Of a DNA stretch of 64,000 nt, positions 1 to 13,163 are shown one piece after another (position 1 is the first letter of the stretch; every line of letters begins with the position of its first letter). A program made the translations under genes and the position numbers. Under the pieces are notes generated by a model that did no database searches, was not told the DNA's origin, and worked only from the letters and a program-made list of their open reading frames with translations. The DNA is from Leishmania donovani (Eukaryota; Euglenozoa; Kinetoplastea; Trypanosomatida; Trypanosomatidae). The stretch covers positions 247,505 through 311,504 of the forward strand of contig NC_018263.1 in assembly GCF_000227135.1 (NCBI RefSeq). The letters are read 5' to 3'.

Positions 1-1455
1 TACCTGGCGTACCCCAGCACCGCAGGCCCAAACGCCGGGAAGGGAGCAATGGACTTCATACCGTCACAGCAATACATGCCTCAGCAGCAGATGTTCCCGT
101 ACGGATACACGCAGCAGCACCAGTCTCCGCTGAACCAGCAGTTCTTCCCTTCGGTGATGGCCCCGCAGACTCAGCCGCCACCGCCGCCTATGCGCTACAA
201 CCAGCAGGGCAACAGTAACAGCACCAACCAGTACATGGGCGGTCACGCCGGTGGCCATCCGCGTTACCATGGCGGACGTGGACGCGGCGGCATGCACAGC
301 GGATATGGTGGCCAGTTCCATCGACAAGTGCACAACAACTACTTCTACAACCAGCAGCACCACTATAGCAGCAACAATGCCGTGCCGGAAAAGACGCCGA
401 CCGTGCATCTAATCCACCCAGAAACAAAGAAGATCATCAGCATCAAGCTGAACCGCATTTACAGCACCATGGCTGACATTCGCCCTCAGCTTCATCAGCA
501 GTCGCACAGCAACGGCGCTTCGGCGAGCAACGTCCCTAGCGTCATTGAGGACAGCAAGTCGGAAAAGACGAGTAAGAACGAGAGGCCAAAGGAGAAGAAT
601 GACTCTTCGCTGGCGCCAAAGTTTGATCCCAAGACGACGAAACTGGTGCTATGCCTTAGCTTCCTCTGCCCCAAGGGGTGCATGCACGGCAGCGGGTGCG
701 ATAAGGTGCACATCGCCGGTCTCGAGTACACGTGGCCACAAGTGGAGGCAAAGGAGGTGAAGAAGGAAGGTAAGAAGGCATACTCCGCAGGCTTTTTTGT
801 GCACTGCTACGACCCGACGTTGACTCGCTACTACAAAGTGCCGTCGGGGTCTGTCTACGTGACGAAGGGCAGCGCCGAATACGTGAACATGTTCAACGAC
901 CACGGCGATAACTTTAAGATGAAGTTCAAGCTGTGCGCGCCGATTCTGGAGGGTGCCGAGTGCGAGAAAGGGGAAGAGTGCGAGGACATCCACTGCTCCG
1001 TCTCCGACCTGGAGGCGGTGCGGGAGAACAGCGCAAACGCGACGCACATCAACAACATCGAGGCCATGGCCGATGTGCCGCGCCTGCCTGCTGACATGAC
1101 GGTACGCGTCTTCAATCAGAACAGCTTTGACACGTGGAGAGACTACCCCGGTGGCAACCTACTCATAACGGAGGGAGCCAAGGCGTATCAGAAGCAATAC
1201 GAGCAGGAGATGAACACCGTGCCGACCCGAAAACGTATGCAGCACTGCGCACACTTTCGTCTGAAGGACATGTGCCGCCTCGGCGAGTCCTGCAGGTTCC
1301 TTCACGTGCTACCGACTGAACAAGAGCTCAAGGAGCGCAAGGATGCCGAGGCAGCCGAAGCTGCCGCGCAGGCGGCTGCAAAGGCGATGGAAGGGGTGGC
1401 CGGCGAGGGAATCATGAAGTCCGACGAGAAAGATGCAGGGGTGGCGATCGAGTAG
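1..1455 (+). CDS. Triple CCCH zinc-finger RNA-binding protein, 5' end cut off by the window
   Basis: Three CCCH fingers with identical C-x8-C-x5-C-x3-H spacing are visible. Counting from the ATG at 49 they are C202/C211/C217/H221, C296/C305/C311/H315 and C400/C409/C415/H419. Such fingers bind single-stranded RNA, so a role in mRNA stability or translation is likely (inference). The first 110 residues are rich in Gln, Asn, Gly, His and Tyr with a GGRGRGG patch, a prion-like, RNP-granule type of sequence. The tail is Ala/Glu-rich. The frame is open without a stop from base 1 to the ATG at 49, and those 16 codons have mostly G or C in the third position (YPSTAGPNAGKGA). The true start is therefore probably upstream, and the Met at 49 may be internal. 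A paralogue with the same layout starts at 62332. No T. brucei ZC3H number is assigned. Confidence 0.88.
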   Translation, partial: YLAYPSTAGPNAGKGAMDFIPSQQYMPQQQMFPYGYTQQHQSPLNQQFFPSVMAPQTQPPPPPMRYNQQGNSNSTNQYMGGHAGGHPRYHGGRGRGGMHSGYGGQFHRQVHNNYFYNQQHHYSSNNAVPEKTPTVHLIHPETKKIISIKLNRIYSTMADIRPQLHQQSHSNGASASNVPSVIEDSKSEKTSKNERPKEKNDSSLAPKFDPKTTKLVLCLSFLCPKGCMHGSGCDKVHIAGLEYTWPQVEAKEVKKEGKKAYSAGFFVHCYDPTLTRYYKVPSGSVYVTKGSAEYVNMFNDHGDNFKMKFKLCAPILEGAECEKGEECEDIHCSVSDLEAVRENSANATHINNIEAMADVPRLPADMTVRVFNQNSFDTWRDYPGGNLLITEGAKAYQKQYEQEMNTVPTRKRMQHCAHFRLKDMCRLGESCRFLHVLPTEQELKERKDAEAAEAAAQAAAKAMEGVAGEGIMKSDEKDAGVAIE

Positions 1456-4384
1456 GCGCCTGATGGCAAGAGATGAAAAAGAAGCGACTCAAAAGGAAAG
1501 AACCAGATGGAGAAGGTCTACCGGCTCTAACCGCCGTCCTCTGACGAGAGTACAACACGCCACACAGACAAACGCGTTACCCCCAAACGCAGATGAACTG
1601 TGTGCGTGTGCAATTCGTGCCTGGATGCCGTTCGGTTGCTGCGCTCTTCTTGGATTCCAGAGCCACTAACCCCACTTCGTCATGTGGCTCATGTCGCCGT
1701 GACGGTGTTCTATTTTTGCTGTTGCACACAGCGCTTTCCCTTTTTTTTTTCACTTTGGCATGCGACGTTTTTTTTTTTGTAAGCGTGGTCCCTTTTTTCT
1801 TCTGCCTTCTGTCTTGCCTCTCTCGTATCGTCTCGCTTCGGCCATCCTCGTCATCATGTCTCAACGCTGCCCCCTCTTTTTTTTTTCTGCATGCTGTTTG
1901 CGCGGAATCTGTGGAGGGGGACGGTGCGTGATTGCTGCTTGTGGCTTGGAGCTGGCTATGCGTGTGTGTACATGCTCAATCTTTGCCGGTTTCCCTGCGC
2001 CTCTTGCTTACTTTACATTGACCGTGTCTCTCTCTTCCTGTTTAAATGTTCGCTTCTTTTTGGATTACTGTGCTCTCTCGTTTCTTTTTTTTCCGATCAT
2101 CTTTTTCATGCTGTCTCTCCGTTAGATCTTTATTCCGTTGTCCCCTCTTTCTCTCTTTCCCTGCTCGACGGACGAAGACGAACTACAAAGAAGAAAAACG
2201 GAAGGAAGAAACGCCGTGGATGGCGCATTGGCTGCGCGCGTGGCGCTGTGTTTGTGTCGTTTTGCGTTTCTCGCTCCCCCTCCCAACCGCCGTTTAAAGC
2301 CCCTCGCCACCCCTCTCTGTTTTCCCGCGTGCGGCTACTTTCTGCGCTCGCCGTTCACTCTCGCTCTCTCTTCTGTGTGTTTCTTGTTGTCTCTTCGTTG
2401 CGTGTGTCGACTCTCAGATGGCGTTGACGTCAGCGCCGCCGTCGCGGCGTGTCGTTGTCCGGTGTGAACTTGCTCTTGGATGCCGTGTATGTGCGTGTCT
2501 GCGTGTGTGCGTGTGTGTGGGCATGCGCACTGATGGGTGTATGGAAAGGAGCAACCTTCCGTTCGACGTTTGGGCTCCTTTCGGATCGTTTGGTTTCTCT
2601 CTAGGCGGCCGGTGACCCAAAACACATCGTTTCGGTGCCCCGCCCTCCCCCCTCCGTCGGCGCACCGCCCGAAAGACAAAGCGCAACAGGCACACCCACG
2701 AAAGGCGGCACACATCCCCCATCATCACGTGTGCGCCAAACGCGTGACCGCGAGCAGGAAAAAGACGACGACCGCAGGGCGCGTGATGTGTTCGCAGACT
2801 AGCTGGGGCTCCTTTTTTTTTTTGAGACGGCTTGCGTAGAGATTGGCATTAACGTAATACAGCGTGTAGCGCTCTTGTTCCCCTTTACGCTGCCTTTTTC
2901 TTCTTTTCTGGGGGAGGGTTTTCGTTTTAGACGTGCCCTTTTCTCCACTTCTGCTTCTGGACGAAGAAAACACACACCGCGCCACTCACCCATGAAGAGC
3001 AAAGGGGAAAAAGGCAATGAAAAGGAAGAAAACGTATTCGAAGAGAAAACGGGCGAGGAGCGAAGCAAAAAAAGAAAAAAGAACCCATAGAACACGATGC
3101 GCACACCAGACAAACACACACACACAAGCACACACGGAATGCGTGCAATGAAAGCTCTCGCCATACGCGTGCCTTTGCTCAATTAGAAAAGGCAAGACTT
3201 TGTATTTTGTTTTCTCATCTGTGAGATAAGCGGGTTTCCTCGTCTCCTTATTCTTGTCTCGAGGCCCGTCGCTCTCCTTTCGCCTCCCCATTTTTACTCT
3301 CGCGGCAAGAAAGTGCAAAGGGCTACTGCGTGGGCTGAATGAAAATGGTCAGGGATTGGCTAGGTAGGCGCACACGCTCACCAGCACATCAGCGAAATAG
3401 CATCGGGGGATTTTTTACTCGGCTTTTTTCCTTGTATGCTGTTCTACTTGTGCCTGTCCTCGCGACAGTTCACACGCGTATACATACGCGCTCACGCACG
3501 CATGAATCCTTTGTCACACACCCACCCTCTCTGCGTACAGGATTCTAGGCACATTCCATGGGAGGCACAACAAAGAGAAACACGAGGATGGAAAAATCGA
3601 AAAAAAAAAATGGAAAGAGCTCGAGCAAATTTTATCGAGGACCATTGCTTATCTGTATTTATATGAGCGTGTGTGTGTGGGTGGACAGAAGCGTATTGAG
3701 CAGCCTGGTGATCTTTTTTTTTGCTCTCTCCGTTGCTGTCCTCTTTTCACACCTCGTGTGCTTTCCGATTGTCCGTCCACGCGTGTTACTCGCTGCTTGC
3801 TTCGTTGTGTACTTCCGGAGGTTTATGCTATGTCTCTGTGTCTCAGCGTGTGTGTGTGTGTGCGTGTCTGTGTGTGTGACCGTCATCACCTATATGTACA
3901 GCTATTCTGCTTCCTTTCCCCACACTTTTCGTCTGGCCTCCTTTCCTGTTTGGCTCTCCTTTGCTTCGCTTTTCTTTGCTGTATAGTCTTTCAAGTTTAA
4001 AAGGTACCCTTCCCCGTTTTGTTCTGTTATCTTTGCGCGTTTTGTTTCCATACGCGCCTCTTTTTAGTTGTCTCTCTCGTTTTCTTCCTGTTTGTGCACA
4101 CTCCCTCTCTCCTTTTCTGTCCCTCTTTCGCTTTCTTGCTGCCCTTTTTTTTTTTATTTGGCGTGCCTGTGTTTCTGTGTTTGTCTGTCATGTCTGCGTG
4201 TCTTTTTACCCTTTTCTTTTGTATGGTATTTCTCCGCTTGCGGTTTCCAACAGCCGTCTTCGTCTGTGTGGTTTCGACCTACTTTCCCGTATCTCTGTTT
4301 TCTGTCACCTTCTTCAACGGGTCGTATCTTTTTTTTTGCGCAGTTTTTTTTTTTTTGCGTGTGCGTTTTCTGTCGTCTGACTGA

Positions 4385-4405
4385 CTGTCTGTCTGTCTGT
4401 CTGTG
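4385..4405. repeat. TGTC tetranucleotide microsatellite
   Basis: About five tandem copies of a CTGT unit inside the long gene-free tract. Similar short CTGT runs occur near 18580 and 61555. Confidence 0.85.
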
Positions 4406-4940
4406 TGAGCGGCCATGTGAGGGCTTCACTTTATTGTGAGTGCCCTGATTCGATTCTTCTTTTTTTTTTTCGCGTGTGTGCGTTTATGAGTTTTGTCCTT
4501 GTCTCTCCCCCTTTTTCTTCTTCGCGTGTCTTTTTGCGCTCTCTTCTTGAATGATTTCTTTTTATGTTTTTTTTTTTGTGTTCAGCTAACTCTCTCACGT
4601 TTCTCGAATATGATGCGTCTTGCTCCTCAGCCCCTCCGCACACACTCTCTCCCCCAAAATGCGCACCCCACCCGTCTCTCTGTCTGTCTTTGTGGCTCGT
4701 ACTCTACGACACTCAAAGATTCTTGTGGAACCCTGTCTTTTCCGCACTCTCTCTTCACCTTTTTTTTCTCTGTTCCTCACTTTCCCTCTTTCTTTTTTAC
4801 TCGCTGTTCAACTTGACACCCTCACAATGCAAAGTAATGATAGACGTGCTGTGTGCGCCAAAGGGTCATCATTCATTGCCATGTGCGTTCCTTCGAACGG
4901 AGAATGATGAACCGATGCGCTGGCCATAACCACCCACCCT

Positions 4941-4962
4941 CACACACACACACACACACACA
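4941..4962. repeat. (CA)11 microsatellite
   Basis: Eleven perfect CA units in the long gene-free tract. Confidence 0.95.
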
Positions 4963-7900
4963 AATAGTGAAGAAGAGAGCTACCAAGCACACTGCTTGCG
5001 CGCCTCCTCCCCCCTCCCCACTTCTCCATTTCTTCCCGTTTGTTTTGCATCTCTGTTCCTGTTGAGTGTTCATGTGTAGTGCTCATCTTCGGTTTTGGTT
5101 TGTTTCCTCCGTGCCTCTGTTGCTTCGCTTCAAACTGTGTTTTCCCCTCCCTTTCTTTTTTTCTGCATCTTTTTTTTTTCTTTTTCGTTTTTTTACATGC
5201 TTTGATTTTGTTTACTGCCGTGAATGCCCCATCCCCTTGTTGTGTTCCCATACAACCTTTTTTTTTGTTGGTCAACCGTCTGCCTTTCTTGCCTATTCCT
5301 TTCTCAGCTGCCCTGCCTCTCCCCTTCATCCTTTCCATTTTGTTCGTTTGTTTGTATTTTTTTTTTTGCATTTTATGGTTCGGTTTCTCTCTGTCTTCCT
5401 TCCTCTGGCTGTGAGTCTTTTCCCGCGTCTCGTGGACCTGCATTTAGTTTGCGCCTTTACTTGTTTTGCCCTTTCTTTCTGGCCTTTTGTTCATTTTTTC
5501 TCTGCCCCCCCCCCACACACACACCCCTTTCTCTTGTATGCGTGTTTGTATGTACATGTGTGTGTGCTCACGTACCGCTCTCTCCTCCCCACTTCGACCT
5601 TCAGCCTCGCTCCCCCTTCTACTTACTTTGTCTGATATCGTGCGTTGTGTTTTGCTCTCCGACTACCACCACCACTTTGGGCTCCCCTGCACCTTGTTGC
5701 CCCACCGCTTTTGTTTTTCTTCTTGGGCGCCGCCATTTCAAAAGAATACGCAAGCGCCACGAGAGGGGGACGCGACACAGCGACGCATGCGAGCAGGTGG
5801 AGAGCCACACGCAGACAAACCAAACGCCACGACCATCGAGAAAGCCTTTTCACAGCGCGCTACGTCAATCAGACAGTCTGCGTGAGCGCCTCTCTGCGCC
5901 ATTACCCCTCTCTTGTCTACTTTCGAAGGCAGGAGGAGTATAAGTGCACGCACGCGTGACGCGGAAGAAAGCGAAGAATGCCGAGACGTAGCCGAATCAC
6001 CTCCTTCCTCCTCCCTCTCCCCCCACACACAGCAAACATGCTCGGACACGCAACGCATCGTTGTCGAGCACACTCTGATGGGGGAAAAGCAACGTCGAAC
6101 CCAACGTCCATCGCACATTGCAATCGCCTCATGAACTATCGTCACAGGCGCATCCGCGGCCCTTAGCCTACAAAAGGGAACGGGTCGACGAGGTCATAAG
6201 TGAGGGGGAGGGGGTAACAAAAAAGACGCAACAGACTGCGCACCAGTCGGATACCTCGTATCCCGGTTTCTTTGTTCGCACAAACACACGCACACACACG
6301 CACAGATACGCAGCTCTAAAGCTGGCGACATCATCGCGAGGCTGTACAGTTGCTTGTGTGATGTGTCTCTTTCTTTCTGAGTATGTATGGATGTCTTTTG
6401 CATGGCCATCCCCTTCGAAATCGCTCCTTGCTCCACCTTGTTCTGCCTCTTTGCGAAAGGCAAAAACAAAAGGCGTGGCGCGTGCGCTTGCGCGGACGCT
6501 CTTCTACTTCGCGTTTGCTTACCGCGCTCGCGTACTTGGCCTTTTCTTCTTTTTCTCCTCGATTTTGCCTACTTTTCGTTTGTGTTGCTTTTTGCTTGAT
6601 CTGAAACTGTGGGCTTCTCTATATATGTATATGTTTTCTTTTCCACTCTGTTGCGTATTTGTTTTGTTCCCCTTTTCCGGTTGACTCTTACCTGTGCGTT
6701 TTCTCGTTCCTCTTCGTTTTCTTTTTCGTTTCTGTGCAAGGTTATGTTCACGTTTGTTCGTTTGACGGTTGCTTTTCTTGCACTAACTTGCTCAGCCTCC
6801 CTCTCGAACCCCTTCCCTCTCTTCTGTTCGCTTTCGCGCCAAAAGGTTTGCATCCTAAAATAGCCACTATCACGGAAAAGTGTAGCGAAGATGCGAACAG
6901 ACTGACGTTCCATAGGGTCTTTTGCCACCCTCTCTCTTGTTGCTATTGTTCGCTGTGCCCCTCCTCCCCAGGTTGAGCTTCCACACCTTTTTTCTGCGAG
7001 CAAAGGATGAACTGCTGTGCAACGCGCACGCGATCGTACCTGCCTACTCAAGCGATTTGTGTGCACTCTGCAGAGGCAAGAGCATAGAGAGACACAGTGG
7101 TTTTCAAGAGGAGCACTAGTAACCGTCGAAAACGAGAACTAGAAGTCCTAAAAGACGTGACAAGGACATCACTGGTGCCGCAACAACAAAAAAGGAGAAA
7201 TAAAATATGTAACGGAGTGCATCGATAATGTGAAGCGCTTCATTATCTGTTTGCCTGAGAAGCAAAACTATACAACAAGACATGAGAAAAGACAGTGGGC
7301 AATCATACCGCCGCCCTTGTCCTGAAAAGGAGGTGACCTACACACGCGTATTCCTTCGTGTGTGTATCCGCCGCATCTTTGTGTTTTTTTTTCCCCTCTT
7401 CAGTCTTCTCAGTTTTTGGCCTATATGTAGATGTGTCTCCCTTCTCTCTCCACTCGTTTCGGCTCTCCCATATACTCGTCCTGATGCACCCCCTCCCCCG
7501 TTTCTCAAGTCTTTCGTTCTCAGCTATTTTTTTCCCCTCTTCTGTTCATTGTTCTTCAACAGTGCCAGAATATGAAAAATATACGAAGCGGTGAAACGGC
7601 GAGGTAAAAGGGGGTTTGGATTGAGCAATAAGAAGGAAACAGTGCCGTGAAGGCGGCCACCCTAGTCTAGCAGAGGTCTCTCTGTGTATCGGTTCGCTCT
7701 TCCATCCGTGCGTTTGTTTCGTGCTGCACGTGCTTTCTTATACAGGGCGGTACAATGAGCACCGCCACGTCTCCGTCGGCGTACTCCTTTAATTCGAATA
7801 TTAAGATATAACAAAATAAGACACTGCGACAAGGACGTGTTCCCTGTACGTGGAGCAATGTTGTCGCGCTTTTTATTGGCGCGTACTCTTTCTTCTGACT

Positions 7901-10336
7901 CTGTGTGCCTACACTTGTTGATCGTGCTGTCTTCTTTTTTTTTTTATCGATTTGCTAGCGTGTCTCTCAGCGCTAACTACTCTCCGTGTGTCTGCTCCCA
8001 CTATACAAGCCCACATGCACACTCATGTGTTTTGTTCGCGCTGCTCAACGCGCCTGTAACCGGCGTTCGATACTGTGCAGGTGTGCCTTTCACAAGTTTC
8101 TATCTCTCATATACGCAGACTAGCTTTCTTCCTCCAAAGAACACAGGTGGAGAAAAAAGGGAGGGAAAGGAAGCAGAGCAGAGAGAGGAGGGTGGGGCGG
8201 GGTGGGAGCTGCATGACTGCGCAGTTCCAGTGGGGACGGGTGCATCTCGCAGATCTTTGGATTGCACAACCCCATGCGCGGATTTACTACCTCATTCCTT
8301 TACAAGCGTTTTTGTTTTCGCTGGCCTCACACACCACCACTCGCACAACCTCCATCATCCCTTTGGCGCGGTACGACTACAAAACACTACACACCCACAC
8401 GAAAACCCTCTCCCCCCCCTCGGCGAGCAGGGAGGACAAAAAGAGGAGCGGTAGCGTGTCTCTGGCAGTTCATCGCTTCTTGGCATCATATATGGTTTTT
8501 CTTCTGCTTTCTCTCCCATGCGGCTTGCTGCTTTTTCTTTTTTTTTTTCGCTTGATCCTTTTCCCCTTTGCCCTCATGCAGCTCTCCGCTCCGTCGCCCT
8601 TTTGCGCGACAAATCGCAGATGCCGTACTATACAGGAATAGAAGCACACAGGCACAACACACGTGCGCCAGCGCGCAGACACATGGTCGGCGCGCTGTGC
8701 GTATAAGAGAACACACGCGCCTGCGCCTGCGTCTGCGCATGCGTGCGTGTAGGTTTGCGCGGTATGGAGCGGAGATGATGTGGTGCAGGCTTCATTTTGG
8801 TGTTCTCGTTCTGCTGGGTGATGAATGATGTGGACGAAGAACATCACGAAAAGGAAAGAGATGGGCTATTCGTTCTACTACTTCGTGCTTCCGTGCTCTG
8901 CCCATTTTTGTGTGCTTTTCAAACGCGGCCTCTGTCGCGACCGTGATTTACTCTTCTCTCGATCATGCTTGCGGATATGGACCTCTCACGATTTCATGCC
9001 CGAGACCATCTCTTTCTTTTTGCACCATCCACTACCGTCGGGTTCCCAAGTCGCAGCACATACTCGCTCCTCTTCCTCTTTGTTTTTTCCCCACTTTTCG
9101 CTCTTGTTGTTTGTATAGCCGAAACTTTTACTTTTCTTCCTGATCATACTCTCTTTCCGTTTTTCTTTTTTTTTTTGCTTTAAGAGCACCACCACCACCC
9201 AGCCCCTTTCTTTCCTTTTTTCTCCGTTGCCGTTGTTTCATTGGTCCCGCTGCCTTTCTGTTTTCCCATTTTGGTATTGCATTTGCTATATAGCTTTCTC
9301 TCTCTCTTCTCCCTCCATACTGCTTGTTCTCCTCTCACGTAGACTCCCTCTCTTTTTTCCGCTCACTTACTTTTTGTTGTTTCGCCTTCTCTCGACCTTT
9401 GTCTTTCACTGATTCTTTCGTTCGCCGCCTCATATGTTAGCCATACTCTTCCGCTCCTTTCCTTCCTCCTCTTCCCCCTCCCCATCCCGCCTCACCATCA
9501 TACACAACGCTCGCTTTCCGTTCCTCCTCGTCCTTACGACTTGTTCGTCGTCATGCTCCCACTTCTTTCTCCTCCTCCGCCTCCTCCTCCGGCGTCACCT
9601 CCGCACTCGCCCTCGTGCGTGTCTCTCCGATTCACCGGCTCGGTGGCAGTGTGCCATCTGACGCCTTTTTGTTGTTGTTCTCGTCCGTCATGTCTTGTGC
9701 GCGCGTGTTTGTGAGCTGCCCTTCACCCAAAGCACAAGTTGAAGGAATGGTAACGGACGAACCCCAAAAACGCTGACCAAGAAGGAGCAAAAAAAAAAGC
9801 GAGGCGAATAAGTAAGGAACGGCGCCATCTGTTCTACGGCGAGGCTTTCTCCCTTTAGATGACCAAGACCGAAAACTCCCAGGTACGGTATATTTTGAGA
9901 CAGCTGCCAAGGAGAGGTGAGCGGTGCGTGCGATTCATGTTGCGCAGACAAACACTTTTCTTGGGTTCTTTTTTGTTGTTGCTGCTTTACTCCCCCTTTT
10001 TATTTCGCTCTGTGATCCCTCTTGTCCCTTTTCCTTTTTCGTTTTATTTTCTTTGACTCCCTTTTTCCTAATTCATTCTCTTGGTTTTGTGCTGTGGCGT
10101 GCTTGTGCTCATTTTGACTGTGTGTGTGTGTCGTTTCCCCCTTTCTCCCTCTCTTCTTCATTTTACTTTTCCCCACCTCGGTCTTTCTCGATCTTCGCCA
10201 TTCCTCTCTCGATTTTCATGTTTTCATGTTTTTTTTTTTTCCACCCGTGCCGTTCCAAACGCCCTTCCTCTAGCTCTCTTGCCCCGACTACCCTTCCTTT
10301 CTTCTCTCCCTCTCCTGCTTTGCAATAGCCGCGAAA

Positions 10337-10355
10337 ACACACACACACACACACA
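10337..10355. repeat. (AC)9 microsatellite
   Basis: Nine perfect AC units follow a pyrimidine-rich stretch in the gene-free tract. Confidence 0.9.
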
Positions 10356-11506
10356 GATACCAAAAAGAAAATCTGACTCTTCTATATTTCATCGGGACCG
10401 TTTTTCTTTCTCGCCTCTCTGTTGTGCTCGGCTTTCTTGTCTTCTCTCTGTTTGCCTTTGTCTCTCCCTTCCTTCCGCTCCCCTCGCGTTCCCGTTATAT
10501 CTTTTCCCCTCTTCCCTGTTTCACTTACGGTTTGCGGTGCGTCTACGTTCGAAGCTCCCCAAAAGTATTTTTAGTTTCTGGCTTGCACACACGTATACAC
10601 ACATCCTTGTAGGTGTCTTATGGTTTTCTCTCTCTCTCGTTCTGTTTGTGGCCCCCCCCTCCCTTCCCCACTCTTCCCCAGCGGCTGACGCGGCATCCAC
10701 GACGTACATGAACGTGCCGTGTGCATGCGCTTTTTTTGGCTGATACGCGACCTCACACCGAACAAATAGATGACGGAGAGAAAAGGGCAAACCAAAAAAG
10801 TGAATAAATGAAAACAGCAACAGCTAAAGAGGAGAGAGAGAGTGGACGTGAGGGAGCGCGGGGGCTGTCCAGCGCGGCGTTCGCGTTCTTCTCTTCTCGT
10901 GTTTGCCTTTTCGTTTTTCTTATTTCATTTTTTGTTTTTGTTTTCTGTCAGGCGGAAATCCGTCTTCGGCTTTTCTCCCCTATGGCGTGTTCATTAGCGC
11001 ATGCGGCTTCTTGTGTTCATCCCATGCACCCACGCACGCGTGCACACTCACGCGCGCGCGCGCACACACACACAGCATCACTTCATCCCCTCTTTTGCTT
11101 GTTTAGCGCCCCCACTGCCGCCTCTCTTCTCTCATTATCTTTTTCCACTCATGGCATGTCTCCGTCCATCTCCCAAACATGCGTGAGTGCATATGAACAT
11201 GTTTCTTATGCCTTCGTGCGGTTCTCTCACCGTTCTCATGTGTGGTCGTTGGAGCAGCATTCACAAAAGTGTCTCATGCCCTTCTTTCCCCTGCTCCGTT
11301 CTCTCTCTACACGTGCGCATGTGTGTGTTTTGTGCGCCGGTGTTGCTTCGATCACGGTATACAGCGTCATGCCGAGGAAAAAAAAAACACACAAACAGCA
11401 GACGAAAACGACAACGAAAGAAGCGGAGAGTGGACGAAGGGAGGCGACGATGCGAACCCAAGAACTCTCGCACCCAAGGAGTAAACCACTCCACCCTACT
11501 CCTCCT

Positions 11507-11525
11507 CCCCCCCCCAAAAAAAAAA
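11507..11525. repeat. C9-A10 homopolymer junction
   Basis: A run of nine C is followed directly by ten A and then a purine-rich stretch. A near-identical junction occurs at 16460-16485. Confidence 0.9.
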
Positions 11526-13120
11526 GAAGAAACAAAACCCCCCAAAAAGGTCGTAGAATGCACAGGAACGATGATAATAATAATAAGTAAGACGCACACA
11601 CACAGACAGACGAAGGAAAAAAAAGCCGTGACATATGCTGATGTTTTCCTTTTTATTATTATTTGTATTCTTTTCATGTGCGCTTTCTCTTCTTTTCGGC
11701 CTCTTTGCGTTATGGTGCCCTGCTTCCACACTTTCAGCGCTGCTCTGCGCATGTGGAACAGCAACAGCAAGCAGCGGTAACGAAGAACACGAAACAAAAA
11801 GACTACATGAAAGAAGAAAACATGTGAGATGACGACAGGGAGAGACAGAGAAGGGAAGGGAACCAATTGGAAAAAAAATCTTGCGGTGCTCGTACAAGGG
11901 AAACAGACAGCTTGGCAGAGAGAGAGAGCACAAGGGGGAGAGAGACTCATGAGCTAGAAAGTAGCGTTGAAGAGTGAAACTACTCACGCGTCTTTTCTCC
12001 TTCGTCGTCGCTGCTTCTACCTCTCGCTGAACGTCATTTTTCGTTCTACGTCTGACGTGCCGACGGCGCATCGCCGTTCCCTGCAGTGGAGAGGAGGAGG
12101 CGGAAAAGTGCCGAAGGCGAACAATCAAAGGAGGGAACATAACAAAAATCAAACATTATGGCCCTGCGCGCACGTCCTTCCCCCCCCCCCCACCTCTCTC
12201 TTCCTCTTCCCGATGCCTCCTCCTCTCTGCCGTGTTCTCTTGTTCCCTTTGCCCCTTCCACGTCATTACTCATGTTTTTTTTTCTTTTGTCCCCCTTTTT
12301 TGGGGTGTTTCTACCCTGAGCTCGTCTTTGTTGTTCATATAGTGGAGACACGCGCGTGCGCGTCTTATTTTTGTGTGAGCGAGTGCTTTCTCTCCGCCCC
12401 CCCCCCCCTCTTCGAGCCTCCTTGCTGTCTCTCTGCTAAATCCTCAACTCACTTCGTCTTTTGCTGTGTGTGCGATCTTCTCCATGTCTCCTCTTTGTTA
12501 GATCTTTTTTAGTGTTGTTTCTCTTTTCCAGAGTTCTCTAGTCTGTTGTTCGGTTGGATGGCGTGCCAGAGAGCGCCCTTTTTTCTTCGTGTCTTTCGCT
12601 TGTCTTCTCTGTCCATTTCATTTCCACCCACCCCCACCCTTTTTGTCCTTGTGTGCGCCTGAAAGCTGCAGCGTACACAAGTGTACGCCTCTTTTTCTTT
12701 TCCGCCGCCGTGGTCTGGGCTCGCGCGAGCGCGCGCGTGTGCTCATCGGTGTCTGTGTCTGTATGTGTGTGCCTCTCTCTGTCTCTGCGCCCGAGAGATC
12801 CGCCAACGGTTTTCTTTTTCTATTGCCTTCTTTGGTGTCTTTACTCGTCGTCCTTCGCTCTTCTTTGCTCTTGTGTGATGCATGACCGCTTCTCATTGCG
12901 GGCCTTTCATTTTGTTCGTGCGCTCCTTTATCTAAGTTTGTTTCGCCCCGACTTGTATTTTCGTGAGGGAAACAGCAACACAAAGAAAACGCATTAAACC
13001 AAAAAAAAAAATGAACCGATACACTCATGCTTTTGAACTTTTTGCTTTTCACCATTTTAGTTGTGGAGGGAAAATGTTACGCTATGGGGCGGGCGACAAT
13101 GTATCTTACCCCCTCTCGTT

Positions 13121-13124
13121 GTGT

Positions 13125-13157
<33 letters not shown>
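13121..13157. repeat. GT microsatellite, about 37 bases
   Basis: GT repeat with a single A interruption, the longest simple repeat in the window. Base count may be unreliable in assembly. Confidence 0.95.

Positions 13158-13163
<6 letters not shown>

Noticed and set aside
7837..8454. ORF of about 205 codons
   Set aside because: Mixed low-complexity translation across pyrimidine and purine tracts, with no fold-like pattern.
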